From assembly GCA_964640325.1 (NCBI GenBank), contig CAZXID010000014.1:1-45445 (forward strand): DNA of 45,445 nt, written 5' to 3'. Of this stretch, positions 33,041 to 41,627 are shown piece by piece. Position 1 is the stretch's first letter. Each line of letters opens with the position of its first letter. This DNA comes from DAOQAU01 sp964640325 (GTDB lineage: Bacteria; Cyanobacteriota; Vampirovibrionia; Gastranaerophilales; Gastranaerophilaceae). The translations under genes and the position numbers were made by a program. The notes under the pieces were generated by a model. That model searched no databases, had not been told where the DNA came from, and was given only the letters and a program-made list of their open reading frames with translations.

Positions 33041-34434
33041 ACTTTAGAAATACTTTCTCTTGCTTTGAGAAGTTCTGCCCCCAGGCTTGTAATACTGCCG
33101 GCTCCAAGTCCTATTACCACATCATCTGATTTTAACATTCCCAACAGCTGTTGTGCAACTTCGTTAATATTTCCTTGCAAATGAGTGCATTTTATTCCTG
33201 TTTTTTGAGAAAATTCCTGCGCAAAATTTTGCGGATTAATCCCCTCTATAGGCTCTTCAGAGGCGGAATAAATATCGGTAATAATAACTTCATCGACACC
33301 TTTGAATGCCTCTAGAAATTCATCCCAAAGCCCCTTAAATCTGGTGTATCTGTGTGGCTGAAAAACCGCAATAATCTTTTTATCATGCAAAGACTGTGCC
33401 GCGTCAAGCGTCGCTTTAATTTCGGTAGGATGATGCGCATAATCGTCATAAACACTTATCCCGTCAAATTCTGAGGTGAGTTGAAATCGTCTGCCCATAC
33501 CGGAAAAAGTATAAAAATGTTTTTTCAAAACTTCAAGATCCAACCCTACTTCACGAAAACTCGCCAAAACAGCCAAGGCATTGTAAACATTGTGTCTGCC
33601 ACGAAGTTGAGTTTTTAAATTAATTAAAAATTCGCTTTTATAAAAAATATCAAAAGAAGTTTCTTTGCCCTTATATTCAATATTTTTAGCTATATAATCA
33701 GCATTTTTTAACCCGAAAGTGATAAAATTTTTGTGCGGATTTTGCTCCATTAATTTCAAATCACCGCCACAATCATTGTTTATAATAATTTTGGCACCTT
33801 CAGGCAAAGTGTTCAAATACTTTTTAAAAGTATTTAAAATCCCTTCCAAGCCGTCTATATAAAAATCGACATGATCAACTTCCAAATTGTTTATAACGCT
33901 TATTTCAGGCTGATATTTAACGATAGTGCCGTCGCTTTCGTCAAGCTCTGCGACAAAAAAATCACCGCTTCCCGCCTGAGAATTGATGCCGTATTCGGGT
34001 AAAATCCCGCCTACAACAAAAGACGGCGAAAGCCCCGCTTTTTCAAGCACATAGGCAGAAATTCCGCTTGTTGTGGTTTTTCCGTGAGTTCCTGAATAAC
34101 CCAAAAAATACTTCTTTTTAGGCTTATCAAGCCCTTTTGAAATTCTGGTTAACATGTCAGAACGATGTAAAATTTCTAAACCAAGTCTTTTTGCTTTAAT
34201 TAATTCGGGATTGTTTTCTTTTATGGCTGTACTTGCAATAACAATGCAATCTTGAGGTAAATTATTTTCGTCATGACCTATAAAAATTTTTGCCCCCAAT
34301 TTTCTTAATTCAATAATATTTCTGTTTTCTTTTATATCAGAGCCCAAAACCTCAAAACCGTCTTCCACAAGGTATTTTGCCAATCCGCTCATTCCGATTC
34401 CGCCAATTGCAATGAAATAATATTTATTTTTCAA
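33037..34434 (-). CDS. murC: UDP-N-acetylmuramate--L-alanine ligase MurC
   Basis: The 465-residue Mur ligase adds L-Ala to UDP-MurNAc. GIGGIGMSGLA binds the UDP part, GYSGTHGKTTTSG the ATP, and NNLEVDHVDFY and the DDYAHHPTEIKATL block complete the core and C-terminal domain. TTG start with GAGGA 7 bases upstream. First gene of murC-murB-ddl-ftsQ-nadE, so its promoter, in the AT-rich gap above 34434, should drive the whole set. Confidence 0.95.
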   Translation of the reverse strand: MKNKYYFIAIGGIGMSGLAKYLVEDGFEVLGSDIKENRNIIELRKLGAKIFIGHDENNLPQDCIVIASTAIKENNPELIKAKRLGLEILHRSDMLTRISKGLDKPKKKYFLGYSGTHGKTTTSGISAYVLEKAGLSPSFVVGGILPEYGINSQAGSGDFFVAELDESDGTIVKYQPEISVINNLEVDHVDFYIDGLEGILNTFKKYLNTLPEGAKIIINNDCGGDLKLMEQNPHKNFITFGLKNADYIAKNIEYKGKETSFDIFYKSEFLINLKTQLRGRHNVYNALAVLASFREVGLDLEVLKKHFYTFSGMGRRFQLTSEFDGISVYDDYAHHPTEIKATLDAAQSLHDKKIIAVFQPHRYTRFKGLWDEFLEAFKGVDEVIITDIYSASEEPIEGINPQNFAQEFSQKTGIKCTHLQGNINEVAQQLLGMLKSDDVVIGLGAGSITSLGAELLKARESISKV

Positions 34435-34636
34435 CTTAAATTCCTCTTTGATTATATGTATATGAACTTACAGAAAAATTTTTAAATTTCCGTGTCCTCT
34501 ACCTTAATTTTAGTATAAAAACAATCATTTGTTAATGAATATGTGAAAAAATATAAAACTTAACAATTAATTATAAAAATATTAATTTTTGTAAAATCGG
34601 TAAATACTTACTGTGTAGTAGTTTTTAGAGAACAAA

Positions 34637-34671
34637 TTTATATTTTAATTTTTTTTAAATTAAAATATAAA
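34637..34671. repeat. AT-only perfect inverted repeat upstream of murC and the small RNA
   Basis: tttatattttaattt (34637-34651), loop ttttt, aaattaaaatataaa (34657-34671). It lies 8 bases before the TTGACA of the small-RNA promoter and about 200 bases before murC on the other strand. It could be an UP-like or regulator-binding element. Confidence 0.55.
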
Positions 34672-34678
34672 TAAAGGG

Positions 34679-34706
34679 TTGACAAAAAAAAATAATGTGT
34701 CATAAT
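34679..34706 (+). promoter_or_regulatory. Strong sigma-70-type promoter with no ORF behind it
   Basis: Consensus TTGACA at 34679-34684, 16-base spacer, CATAAT at 34701-34706. Start of transcription expected near 34713. It is the best promoter in the window. Confidence 0.75.
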
Positions 34707-34712
34707 AAGAAT

Positions 34713-34861
34713 ATAGATTTAAGTGTAGCTGAAACACTAAATAGCAAAGTTTTTAAATATTACATTTAACCCTAAACATATAAACTCCTAAATATAAACA
34801 CTAAAAAGAGACCATTAGGATGCAGAAAACGACCCACTCTATTAATAGAGTGGTTTTTTTT
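34713..34861 (+). ncRNA. Probable small RNA, about 149 bases
   Basis: A strong promoter and a perfect terminator bracket a stretch with no believable ORF. Inside are a hairpin AGTGT/ACACT (34722-34738), a long-range TCCTAA/TTAGGA pair (34786-34791 with 34815-34820), and the terminal hairpin. It could be a regulatory RNA, or 6S-like by size, but no 6S-type central bubble was established. A 19-codon frame at 34820 is not credible because it would read through the terminator. It lies between murC and rpoD, both on the other strand. Confidence 0.55.
34834..34861 (+). terminator. Terminator of the small RNA
   Basis: A 20-base palindrome CCACTCTATT/AATAGAGTGG (34834-34853) followed by eight T. Confidence 0.9.
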
Positions 34862-35227
34862 ACCTTCTTTTCTTAATGAGAGCTTGCTCGAATTATAGAA
34901 AATGCCGTCACGACTTGCTTAGATAGTTCACTCTTTAGTAAAGATATACAATAGTGACACAAGCGAGCAGAGGCACGAACGAAGTGAGAGTCGAACAACA
35001 AAATCGAAAACCACGCTTTTCGATTTTGTTGTGAGCGGTGCCGTTTACTGCGAGCGCAGCCCAAGCAAGCAGAGGCACGAACGAAACTACAGGAATTTTT
35101 GGATTGCTTCGCTCAATTAATTCTCTCGCAACGACAGAAATGATAAAAAAGCTGAACAGGCTAATGACTGAAAAATTACAAAAACCTTTATGCGGGAACA
35201 ACCGATTTTGACTGGAATAACTTAAAT
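34862..35227. other. Gene-free repeat cluster between the small RNA and the rpoD terminator
   Basis: Two near-identical 24-base direct repeats (aagcgagcagaggcacgaac at 34961; aagcaagcagaggcacgaac at 35063) flank a perfect 15-base inverted repeat (caacaaaatcgaaaa at 34996-35010, complement at 35017-35031). A TTGCTTCGCT...CTCGCAACGAC element follows at 35101-35136. No ORF here looks real. Confidence 0.75.
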
Positions 35228-35263
35228 AAAGAGGCGGTTTTGCAAATGCAAAACCGCCTCTTT
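35228..35263 (-). terminator. Terminator after rpoD
   Basis: Perfect 17-base stem (35228-35244 with 35247-35263). On the reverse strand it lies 15 bases past the rpoD stop and ends in a T-run. Confidence 0.88.
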
Positions 35264-35277
35264 TAATATTTTAAGCC

Positions 35278-36393
35278 TTAAGCATCGACATATTCTCTCA
35301 AACGCTTGCTACGATTAGGGTGCCTGAGCTTTCTAAGTGCTTTTGCTTCAATTTGTCTGATACGCTCACGAGTAACGCCAAAAAGCTGTCCGACTTCTTC
35401 CAACGTGCGTTGACGTCCGTCATCCATACCAAATCTTAACCTTAAGACATCGCGCTCCCTCGGAGAAAGTGTACAAAGTACATCTGCTAAATCTTCCCTT
35501 AAAAGTTCAGACGCAACAGTCTTTACAGGCGCATCAGCTTCTTTATCTTCAATAAAGTCGCCCAATCTTGAGTCTTCCTCTTTGCCTATAGGGGTCTCAA
35601 GCGAAAGCGGCTCTTGAGCTATTTTAATAATTTCTCTTAGCTTTGGAATACTTACGTTCATTTCAATGGCTAACTCGTCTTCGGTAGGCTTTCTTGAAAG
35701 CTCTTGAGCGAGTCTTCTCGTAACTTTTTTAAGCTTATTGATGGTTTCAACCATGTGAACAGGAATTCTGATTGTACGGGCCTGGTCTGCGATAGCACGC
35801 GTAATTGCCTGCCTAATCCACCATGTTGCATAAGTTGAAAATTTAAAGCCTCTTTCGTGATCAAATTTTTCTGCTGCTCTTATAAGCCCCAAATTACCTT
35901 CCTGAATAAGGTCGAGGAAAAGCATTCCGCGTCCTACATATTTTTTAGCGATACTCACAACTAAGCGCAAGTTTGCTTGAACAAGCTTTCTTTTAGCGAT
36001 AGCACCGGGGGTTCCGCCTTGTATGATTTTTCTTGCCAACTCTATTTCTTCATTGGCAGAAAGAAGTTTGATTCTTCCTATTTCACGCAAATAAAGTCTT
36101 ACCGGATCATCCACTGCAATCCCTTTAGTGGCCTCAAAATCAGTTAAAGTTTCTTCCGGTTCAACCGATTCCATAACAAAAATATCATCAAACCCAATTT
36201 TATTGCCCATTTTGGCAGATGAAACAATATCCTCGATATTATCTGTACCTATTTCTACATGTAAATATGGGGTGTTTTCATCCGGAACCAATTCATCCAC
36301 TTGGTCTTTTTCTTCATCGGCTGAGAGTAAATCTAAATTTTCATCTTCTTCCATTATACTAATAACTGAGGTATTTGATTGCTTTTTTTTCAT
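35278..36393 (-). CDS. rpoD: Primary sigma factor RpoD/SigA
   Basis: The 371-residue primary sigma factor has an acidic N-terminal part (1-105) with a short region 1.1-like stretch, region 1.2 (DDPVRLYLREIGRIKLLSANEE), region 2 with RKLVQANLRLVVSIAKKYVGRG, FLDLIQEGNLGLIRAAEKFDHERGFKFSTYATWWIRQAI, region 3 and region 4 (LSPRERDVLRLRFGMDDG, TLEEVGQLFGVTRERIRQIEAKALRKLR). Its -10-recognising helix matches the TATAAT boxes found throughout the window. It starts 2 bases after the dnaG stop. No non-conserved insert is seen between regions 1.2 and 2. Confidence 0.97.
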   Translation of the reverse strand: MKKKQSNTSVISIMEEDENLDLLSADEEKDQVDELVPDENTPYLHVEIGTDNIEDIVSSAKMGNKIGFDDIFVMESVEPEETLTDFEATKGIAVDDPVRLYLREIGRIKLLSANEEIELARKIIQGGTPGAIAKRKLVQANLRLVVSIAKKYVGRGMLFLDLIQEGNLGLIRAAEKFDHERGFKFSTYATWWIRQAITRAIADQARTIRIPVHMVETINKLKKVTRRLAQELSRKPTEDELAIEMNVSIPKLREIIKIAQEPLSLETPIGKEEDSRLGDFIEDKEADAPVKTVASELLREDLADVLCTLSPRERDVLRLRFGMDDGRQRTLEEVGQLFGVTRERIRQIEAKALRKLRHPNRSKRLREYVDA

Positions 36394-36395
36394 TA

Positions 36396-38270
36396 TTATC
36401 TCCGAAATGTGTCTTTAATCTTATCTCTTAGTTGAATTTGCAACTTTAGGGCTTCTGTATCGTTATCGTTGGCTGTTTTATACAAATTCATCATTTCTTT
36501 TTTTTCAATCTCTCGCTGACATTGCGTTATTTTATTGATATTTTCTTCAATAACTGCGTTAAAGTCTATAGCTGATAGATTATTAAAAGTTTCTGATATA
36601 CATATTAAATCTGTAATAATTGCCTTTATTTCCTCGTCTTGAACAAAATTAATGTATAGTTGCTCAATTAATGCTTTTACATTATTTACGGTACATATTA
36701 ATTTGTCAATTGTAGTTTTAACAATTATTAATTTTTCATTTTCAAATTTAATATTACCAATCATTTCACCTATTTGTTGGAATGTAAAATGATTGTCATT
36801 TATTAAATAAAGGCTCAATAAATTTTTTTGCGCTTTTTCCATGATATTTGAAGATTTTGTTACAATAGGATTTAAAGCGCCATTTTGCAAGGGTTTTTCG
36901 ACATCTGCAGCCTTAATTTCTTTTTGCAAGGCATCTTCATCGATATTTAAAGCTGAAGCTACCATCTTGATATACTCTGAAAGAATAATTTTATTCTGAA
37001 TTTCAGTTAAAATAGGGATAATTTCTTTAACCAATTTCAACTTTTCTGTCGGTGTTTTTGCTTCGTTTTTTTGTTTTAAGACTTGATTAAGCTGAAAATC
37101 CAGCAATAGTGGGGCGTGCTCAAGATATTTTGCGTACTCTTTTGCACCGGCTGTTCTTATAAATTCATCAGGATCTTTACCCTCGGGAGGCGTGATTACA
37201 CGAATTTCGCAGGCATATTTTTCGTTACTTGTGCTAGAATAGGATTCGTCAAACTGTTTTATGTTTCCAAGCCCGGTAAATGCCTCTTTAATAACTTCTG
37301 CGCCTCTTTGAGCTGCTTTTATTCCCGCAGAATCGGTATCAAAAGAAAGATATATTTTTCTTGATTTTGAATACCTTGAAATAAGTTTTATGTGCTCTGT
37401 TGTAAGCGATGTTCCGCAAGATGCCACGCAATTTTCTATTCCGTTTGCCTGAGCAGAGATTACGTCAAAGTAACCTTCCATTACAATCACGCTGTCAGAC
37501 TGCTTTACAGCCTCTTTTGCAAAGTAAAGCCCGTATAAAATTTTGCTTTTGTTATAAATCAAAGAATCGGAAGAATTTAAGTATTTGGGATTTTGTCCTT
37601 CTTCAATGGCGCGTGCACCAAAAGCTACAATATCGCCCATTTCATCGTGAATCGGAATTATAATTCTGTTTCTAAACCTATCTGTGTAAGTTCCTTTTGA
37701 AGATTTAAGAACAAGCCCGGCTTTTTCCAAAATTTCATCAGAAAATTTGTCTTTAAGCGAAACGTAAAGGTGATTAGGCTCTTTTGAGGCAAGCCCCAGT
37801 GAATATCTTTTGATAATTTTCTCGTCAATTCCTCTGTTGTTAAGATACGAAAAGGCGACAGCGCCTTCGGATGAGGCAAAAAGCGCATGTTGATAAAATT
37901 CTGCGGCTTTGGAGCACGCTTTAATCATCTGGTCTTTGACGTCTTTGTTTTTTACTCCCGAAAAGGTCGAAGGCAATTCAAGCCCGAATTCGCTTGCAAG
38001 CTCTTTTATAAGCTCGGAAAAATTTATCCCGCGGGTTTTTATTATATAGCTGAGCGCGTCGCCACCCTCCCCGCAGCCAAAACATTTGTAAATGCCTTTT
38101 GCAGGATTAACAGAAAAAGACGGAGTTTTTTCTTTGTGAAAAGGGCACAATCCCCAATAATTTCCACCGGATTTTTTCAGGATAACGTCTTTTGAAACGA
38201 CATCCAAAATATCAAGCCTATCCTTAATTTGAGATACAACATCCTCAAACGTTACACTACTCATACTCAC
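36396..38270 (-). CDS. dnaG: DNA primase DnaG
   Basis: The 624-residue primase has the N-terminal zinc finger CPFHKEKTPSFSVNPAKGIYKCFGCG, the RNA polymerase domain with the TOPRIM core (VIVMEGYFDVISAQANGIENCVASCGTSLT and SFDTDSAG), and a C-terminal helicase-interaction region of about 200 residues that is poorly conserved. It makes RNA primers at the replication fork. GTG at 38270 has AAGGA 4 bases upstream; an ATG at 38264 is possible. dnaG-rpoD is part of the widespread macromolecular synthesis operon; rpsU is absent here. Confidence 0.96.
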   Translation of the reverse strand: MSMSSVTFEDVVSQIKDRLDILDVVSKDVILKKSGGNYWGLCPFHKEKTPSFSVNPAKGIYKCFGCGEGGDALSYIIKTRGINFSELIKELASEFGLELPSTFSGVKNKDVKDQMIKACSKAAEFYQHALFASSEGAVAFSYLNNRGIDEKIIKRYSLGLASKEPNHLYVSLKDKFSDEILEKAGLVLKSSKGTYTDRFRNRIIIPIHDEMGDIVAFGARAIEEGQNPKYLNSSDSLIYNKSKILYGLYFAKEAVKQSDSVIVMEGYFDVISAQANGIENCVASCGTSLTTEHIKLISRYSKSRKIYLSFDTDSAGIKAAQRGAEVIKEAFTGLGNIKQFDESYSSTSNEKYACEIRVITPPEGKDPDEFIRTAGAKEYAKYLEHAPLLLDFQLNQVLKQKNEAKTPTEKLKLVKEIIPILTEIQNKIILSEYIKMVASALNIDEDALQKEIKAADVEKPLQNGALNPIVTKSSNIMEKAQKNLLSLYLINDNHFTFQQIGEMIGNIKFENEKLIIVKTTIDKLICTVNNVKALIEQLYINFVQDEEIKAIITDLICISETFNNLSAIDFNAVIEENINKITQCQREIEKKEMMNLYKTANDNDTEALKLQIQLRDKIKDTFRR

Positions 38271-38426
38271 CTAATCCTTCACTAACATTTTAACATCAAT
38301 AAATTTTTCTCACACCCTACACTAAATCTATTTTTTGTTAATTTTTGTAAATATATTTTCATTTAAGCATTTTTTATGCCGAATTTTTTTTTATTAATTA
38401 TATAAACATAAAAAAGAGGATATTTT

Positions 38427-39116
38427 ATGAGTAATTTATCGGTAAATGGTGTTGAAAAAATTTCAACAAAAACCCAAAATCAAACATCTATACAATCCGA
38501 CAACAATAATTCAAAAGTCAATTCCGTATTCACAAGTGCCTTTAATGGTTGGACTCAAGAATGTGCCGATTCAATTACAAATGTGGATTCGGCAGGTAAG
38601 CCTATCTACAGTAAAAATGTTGAGGATTTTGATATGGCCGGTCAAGAATTTGTAAATGACATACAAAACAACAATGGAGCAAATGCTGGTCAAATATATA
38701 AAGAAAAAGCACTAGAAACATCAAGAGAAATAATATCAAATTATGATACTGATAATGACGGCGCTATAAGTCCTGAAGAACAAATAAATTTTGATTTGGA
38801 AGAATATGAAAATAAATATGGAAATTTACCTGAAGAAATGCGAGATAATTCACAAACAACATCTCTAAGGGCACATATATTCATGGATTTAGATAAAAAT
38901 GGTAGAGTAGACGAAAGAGAATATAGCGCATTTTTATACACAATGGATGCAAATAATCCCAAAAATATTGCAAACGGAAAAATTTCAAGAGATGAATATG
39001 TAAAAACATCGGAATACTTTGAAAAACCTCTAGACGATGAAGCAGGAACTTTCAGAGGAAGGATTAGAGCAGGCTACAAATCATTTTTCGGTTACGACCC
39101 TGCCGAAGGGAAATAA
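38427..39116 (+). CDS. EF-hand protein of unknown function
   Basis: The 229-residue protein has a disordered, Asn/Ser/Thr-rich N-terminus with a SAFNGW motif near residue 40. Two canonical calcium loops follow: DTDNDGAISPEE (107-118) and DLDKNGRVDERE (154-165). A third looks degenerate and stretched (MDANN...NGKISRDEY, about 173-191). No signal peptide or membrane span. The upstream leader (AAGAGGATATTTT before ATG) resembles that of the 7822 gene. Calcium binding is likely; the partner is unknown. It is convergent with the aminotransferase, 14 bases apart. Confidence 0.82.
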   Translation: MSNLSVNGVEKISTKTQNQTSIQSDNNNSKVNSVFTSAFNGWTQECADSITNVDSAGKPIYSKNVEDFDMAGQEFVNDIQNNNGANAGQIYKEKALETSREIISNYDTDNDGAISPEEQINFDLEEYENKYGNLPEEMRDNSQTTSLRAHIFMDLDKNGRVDEREYSAFLYTMDANNPKNIANGKISRDEYVKTSEYFEKPLDDEAGTFRGRIRAGYKSFFGYDPAEGK

Positions 39117-39130
39117 TATAAAAAAATTAT

Positions 39131-40375
39131 TTATTTAAAATTAAATCCATCCGACTTCATTCTATCAATAACTTCGTAAATGTTTTCGTCACTGCAGACG
39201 ATTGAAATTCTGAAAAAACCTTCACCGTATTTTCCAAAACCATCACCTGGAACCGCGACAATGCCGGAAGTTATCATAAGGTCATCGGTAAATTCTTTTG
39301 AGGTTTTATATCTTGGCGGAATGGGCAGCCAAAGGTAAAAAGTTGCCTTTGGAATGTTAATATTGTCAATATCCCAACCTAATTCTGCCAACCCTTTTAC
39401 AAAAATATCTTGCTTCTTTTTAAAGCCGGCATTTGCTTTTTTGATATATTCTTCGCCTTCTTTTGAGTTTAAGACCTCAGATGCCGCCTTTTGAAGGGCT
39501 TTAAAAATCCCTGTATCAATGGTTGTTTTAAGCTTGCCGAAGATTGAAACAGCCTCGGCATTACCGCAAACCCAGCCCAAACGCCAGCCCGTCATAGCAT
39601 AAGGCTTTGAAAAACTGAAAAATTCAACCGCAATATCTTTTGCGCCTTCGACTTCTAAAATACTGTGCGGGCGGTCATTTTCGTCAAAATACATATCCGT
39701 ATAGGCCGCATCTGAAATCAACAAAATATTGTGGTTTTTGCAAAATTCAACCAATTTCTTGAAATAATCAAGCGTAGCGGTTGCCCCAAGAGGGTTATTT
39801 GGGTAATTTATCACCAAAGCTTTAATTTTTTTCTCGTCGTAGCCTTCCTTTTTTAGCTGCGCCAAAACTTCTTCCATATCGGGCATGTAATTGTTTTCAT
39901 AAGTCAGAGGAATTGAATAACCAACGCCACCTGAAACCTTTATCATTTCTTTGTAAGAAGCATAGCCGGGATCCGGAATCAAAATAATATCGCGTTCAAA
40001 TTCATCTTTTTTAGCGGTAATCAAAGCCCTGATGAAATTTGCAAGCCCCTCTTTTGAACCGATAAGCGAAAAAACTTCGGTTTTAGAATTTAAATCAACC
40101 CCAAAGCGCTCTTTCATCCTTTTTGCGACAGCCTCCAAGTAAAAAGCCTCGCCTTTTGGGCTTGAATAAGAATGAATTCCTGCCACATCAAGTGCCTCTT
40201 TTAATTTGTCAATGACAAACTGCGGCGGATTGTCCACCGGTGCGCCCAAAGACAAAGAAATAGGGCTTCTGCCCTTTGCAATCAAATCGGGCTTAATCCT
40301 TGCAACTTCCTCGGTTATTTTAAACATAATGTATGTTTCTAAATTTTGAATGTAATCATTAAAAAATTCTTTCAT
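39131..40375 (-). CDS. PLP-dependent class I aminotransferase (possible LL-diaminopimelate aminotransferase)
   Basis: The 414-residue enzyme is a fold type I aminotransferase: SLGAP, HSYSSPKGE, the YPNNPLGA motif, SDAAYTDMYFD with the PLP-ring Asp, SFSKPYAMTGWRLGW with the Schiff-base Lys, and a C-terminal FFRISI with the carboxylate-binding Arg. It resembles the DapL and aspartate-type groups. Cyanobacterial relatives use DapL for lysine and peptidoglycan diaminopimelate, so DapL is plausible, but substrate is inferred. GGAGGAG precedes the ATG; TATAAT on the reverse strand at 40398-40403 is the likely -10. Confidence 0.85.
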   Translation of the reverse strand: MKEFFNDYIQNLETYIMFKITEEVARIKPDLIAKGRSPISLSLGAPVDNPPQFVIDKLKEALDVAGIHSYSSPKGEAFYLEAVAKRMKERFGVDLNSKTEVFSLIGSKEGLANFIRALITAKKDEFERDIILIPDPGYASYKEMIKVSGGVGYSIPLTYENNYMPDMEEVLAQLKKEGYDEKKIKALVINYPNNPLGATATLDYFKKLVEFCKNHNILLISDAAYTDMYFDENDRPHSILEVEGAKDIAVEFFSFSKPYAMTGWRLGWVCGNAEAVSIFGKLKTTIDTGIFKALQKAASEVLNSKEGEEYIKKANAGFKKKQDIFVKGLAELGWDIDNINIPKATFYLWLPIPPRYKTSKEFTDDLMITSGIVAVPGDGFGKYGEGFFRISIVCSDENIYEVIDRMKSDGFNFK

Positions 40376-40415
40376 TTTGCTCCTCCGTCATTATTTTATT
40401 ATACATAAAAGATTA

Positions 40416-40424
40416 TGATATAAT
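40416..40424 (+). promoter_or_regulatory. Extended -10 promoter for dgt
   Basis: TGATATAAT is a perfect extended -10, facing dgt. The predicted leader of about 100 bases contains the palindromic repeat at 40444-40518. A reverse-strand TATAAT for the aminotransferase lies 12 bases away (40398-40403), so the two promoters are divergent and close. Confidence 0.5.
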
Positions 40425-40443
40425 TATGATGTTAAAATCAATC

Positions 40444-40518
40444 TGTCATTCTGAACTTAATTCAGCCTCTTACCAATTTACATTGTCGGTTAGATCATAA
40501 AATAAGTTCAGGATGACA
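40444..40518. repeat. Palindromic repeat in the dgt leader (TGTCATTCTGAA...TTCAGGATGACA)
   Basis: tgtcattctgaactta and taagttcaggatgaca are imperfect inverted ends of 16 bases, same family as 11676 and 21490. It is transcribed if the extended -10 is used. Confidence 0.8.
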
Positions 40519-40532
40519 AAAAAGGTAATAAA

Positions 40533-41567
40533 ATGGCTATTAACACAGAAGAAAATACAATTAAATACAGGCTGGAGCAAAAAGAAATTGATACTCTGAG
40601 CGAATTTGCAACAAAAAGCAGATTTTCTGTCGGCAGAAAAAAACAAGAAGACTCATGTCCTCTAAGAACCGATTTTCAGCGCGACAGAGACAGAATTGTC
40701 CATTCAAAGGCTTTTAGAAGACTTAAACACAAAACGCAGGTTTTCTTATCGCCTTTTGACGATCATTTCAGAACCCGCCTGACTCATACACTTGAAGTTT
40801 CTCAAATCGGAAGAACAATAGCGCGCGCGCTTAATTTAAACGAAGATTTGGTCGAAGCCATTTCTCTTGGACATGACTTGGGGCACACCCCTTTTGGGCA
40901 CTGCGGAGAGGGAGTTTTGGATGAACTTATGCCCGGCGGTTTTCACCACAACCTGCAAAGCGTTCGAGTGGTTGAAGCATTGGAAGATTTAAACCTTTGT
41001 CAGGAAACCATTGACGGTATTTTAACCCACACCTGGGGATTTACGCCAAAAACACCCGAAGCACAAATCGTACAACTTGCCGATAAAATCGCCTATATTA
41101 ACCACGACATAGAAGATTCTATCCGCGCGGGGATAATCTCTGAAAGCGACCTTCCTCAAGACTGCATTAAATATTTTTCTTCAATTCAGAAAAAAAGACT
41201 TAACAAAATGATTGAAGAAATTGTCGAAAATTCAATCGACAAACCCGAAGTTAAAATGAGCCAAGAAGGCTGGGCCTACACAACAAAACTCAGACAATGG
41301 ATGTTTGAACATGTTTACATTGATTCTCCGGCTAAACTTGAAGAAGGCAAAGCAAAAAAAATAATCAGAGAACTGTTCAATTACTACGTGGAGCTTTTAA
41401 CTCCTTCTTGCCCAAAAGATAAAACCTTAAGAATTGTTTGCGATTACATTTCAGGCATGACAGACCGCTATGCGATAGAAAAATTCAAAGAAATTTTTAT
41501 ACCTGAACCGATGATTCATAAAACAAACGACGATTACCTTTTCAGACTTGCAAAATTGATTAATTAA
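40533..41567 (+). CDS. dgt: Deoxyguanosinetriphosphate triphosphohydrolase-like HD protein
   Basis: The 344-residue HD-domain enzyme matches the dGTPase-like group: DRDRIVHSKAFRRLKHKTQVF, RTRLTHTLEVSQIGRTIARAL, the HD metal motif GHDLGHTPFGHCGE, and VQLADKIAYINHDIED later. The family cuts dNTPs to nucleoside and triphosphate and may adjust dNTP pools. AAGG precedes the ATG only weakly. Single gene; a shared terminator lies 14 bases after its end. Confidence 0.92.
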   Translation: MAINTEENTIKYRLEQKEIDTLSEFATKSRFSVGRKKQEDSCPLRTDFQRDRDRIVHSKAFRRLKHKTQVFLSPFDDHFRTRLTHTLEVSQIGRTIARALNLNEDLVEAISLGHDLGHTPFGHCGEGVLDELMPGGFHHNLQSVRVVEALEDLNLCQETIDGILTHTWGFTPKTPEAQIVQLADKIAYINHDIEDSIRAGIISESDLPQDCIKYFSSIQKKRLNKMIEEIVENSIDKPEVKMSQEGWAYTTKLRQWMFEHVYIDSPAKLEEGKAKKIIRELFNYYVELLTPSCPKDKTLRIVCDYISGMTDRYAIEKFKEIFIPEPMIHKTNDDYLFRLAKLIN

Positions 41568-41581
41568 AATAAAAAAAGATT

Positions 41582-41610
41582 GGGGCGGGTTTTCAAAGAA
41601 AACCCGCCCC
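41582..41610. terminator. Bidirectional terminator between dgt and the acyl-CoA synthetase gene
   Basis: Perfect 12-base stem (41582-41593 with 41599-41610), loop CAAAG, the same loop as the terminator at 12815. The reverse strand has a T-run; the forward strand does not. Confidence 0.85.
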
Positions 41611-41627
41611 TCTTATCAAAATTAAAT

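Noticed and set aside
34820..34876. Short ORF starting ATGCAGAAAACG inside the small-RNA region
   Set aside because: It reads through the terminator stem and T-run and has no convincing Shine-Dalgarno.
34873..35201. Two reverse-strand ORFs of 63 and 88 residues in the murC-rpoD gap
   Set aside because: They are made of the repeat cluster, share residues because of the direct repeats, and have no plausible start signal or domain.
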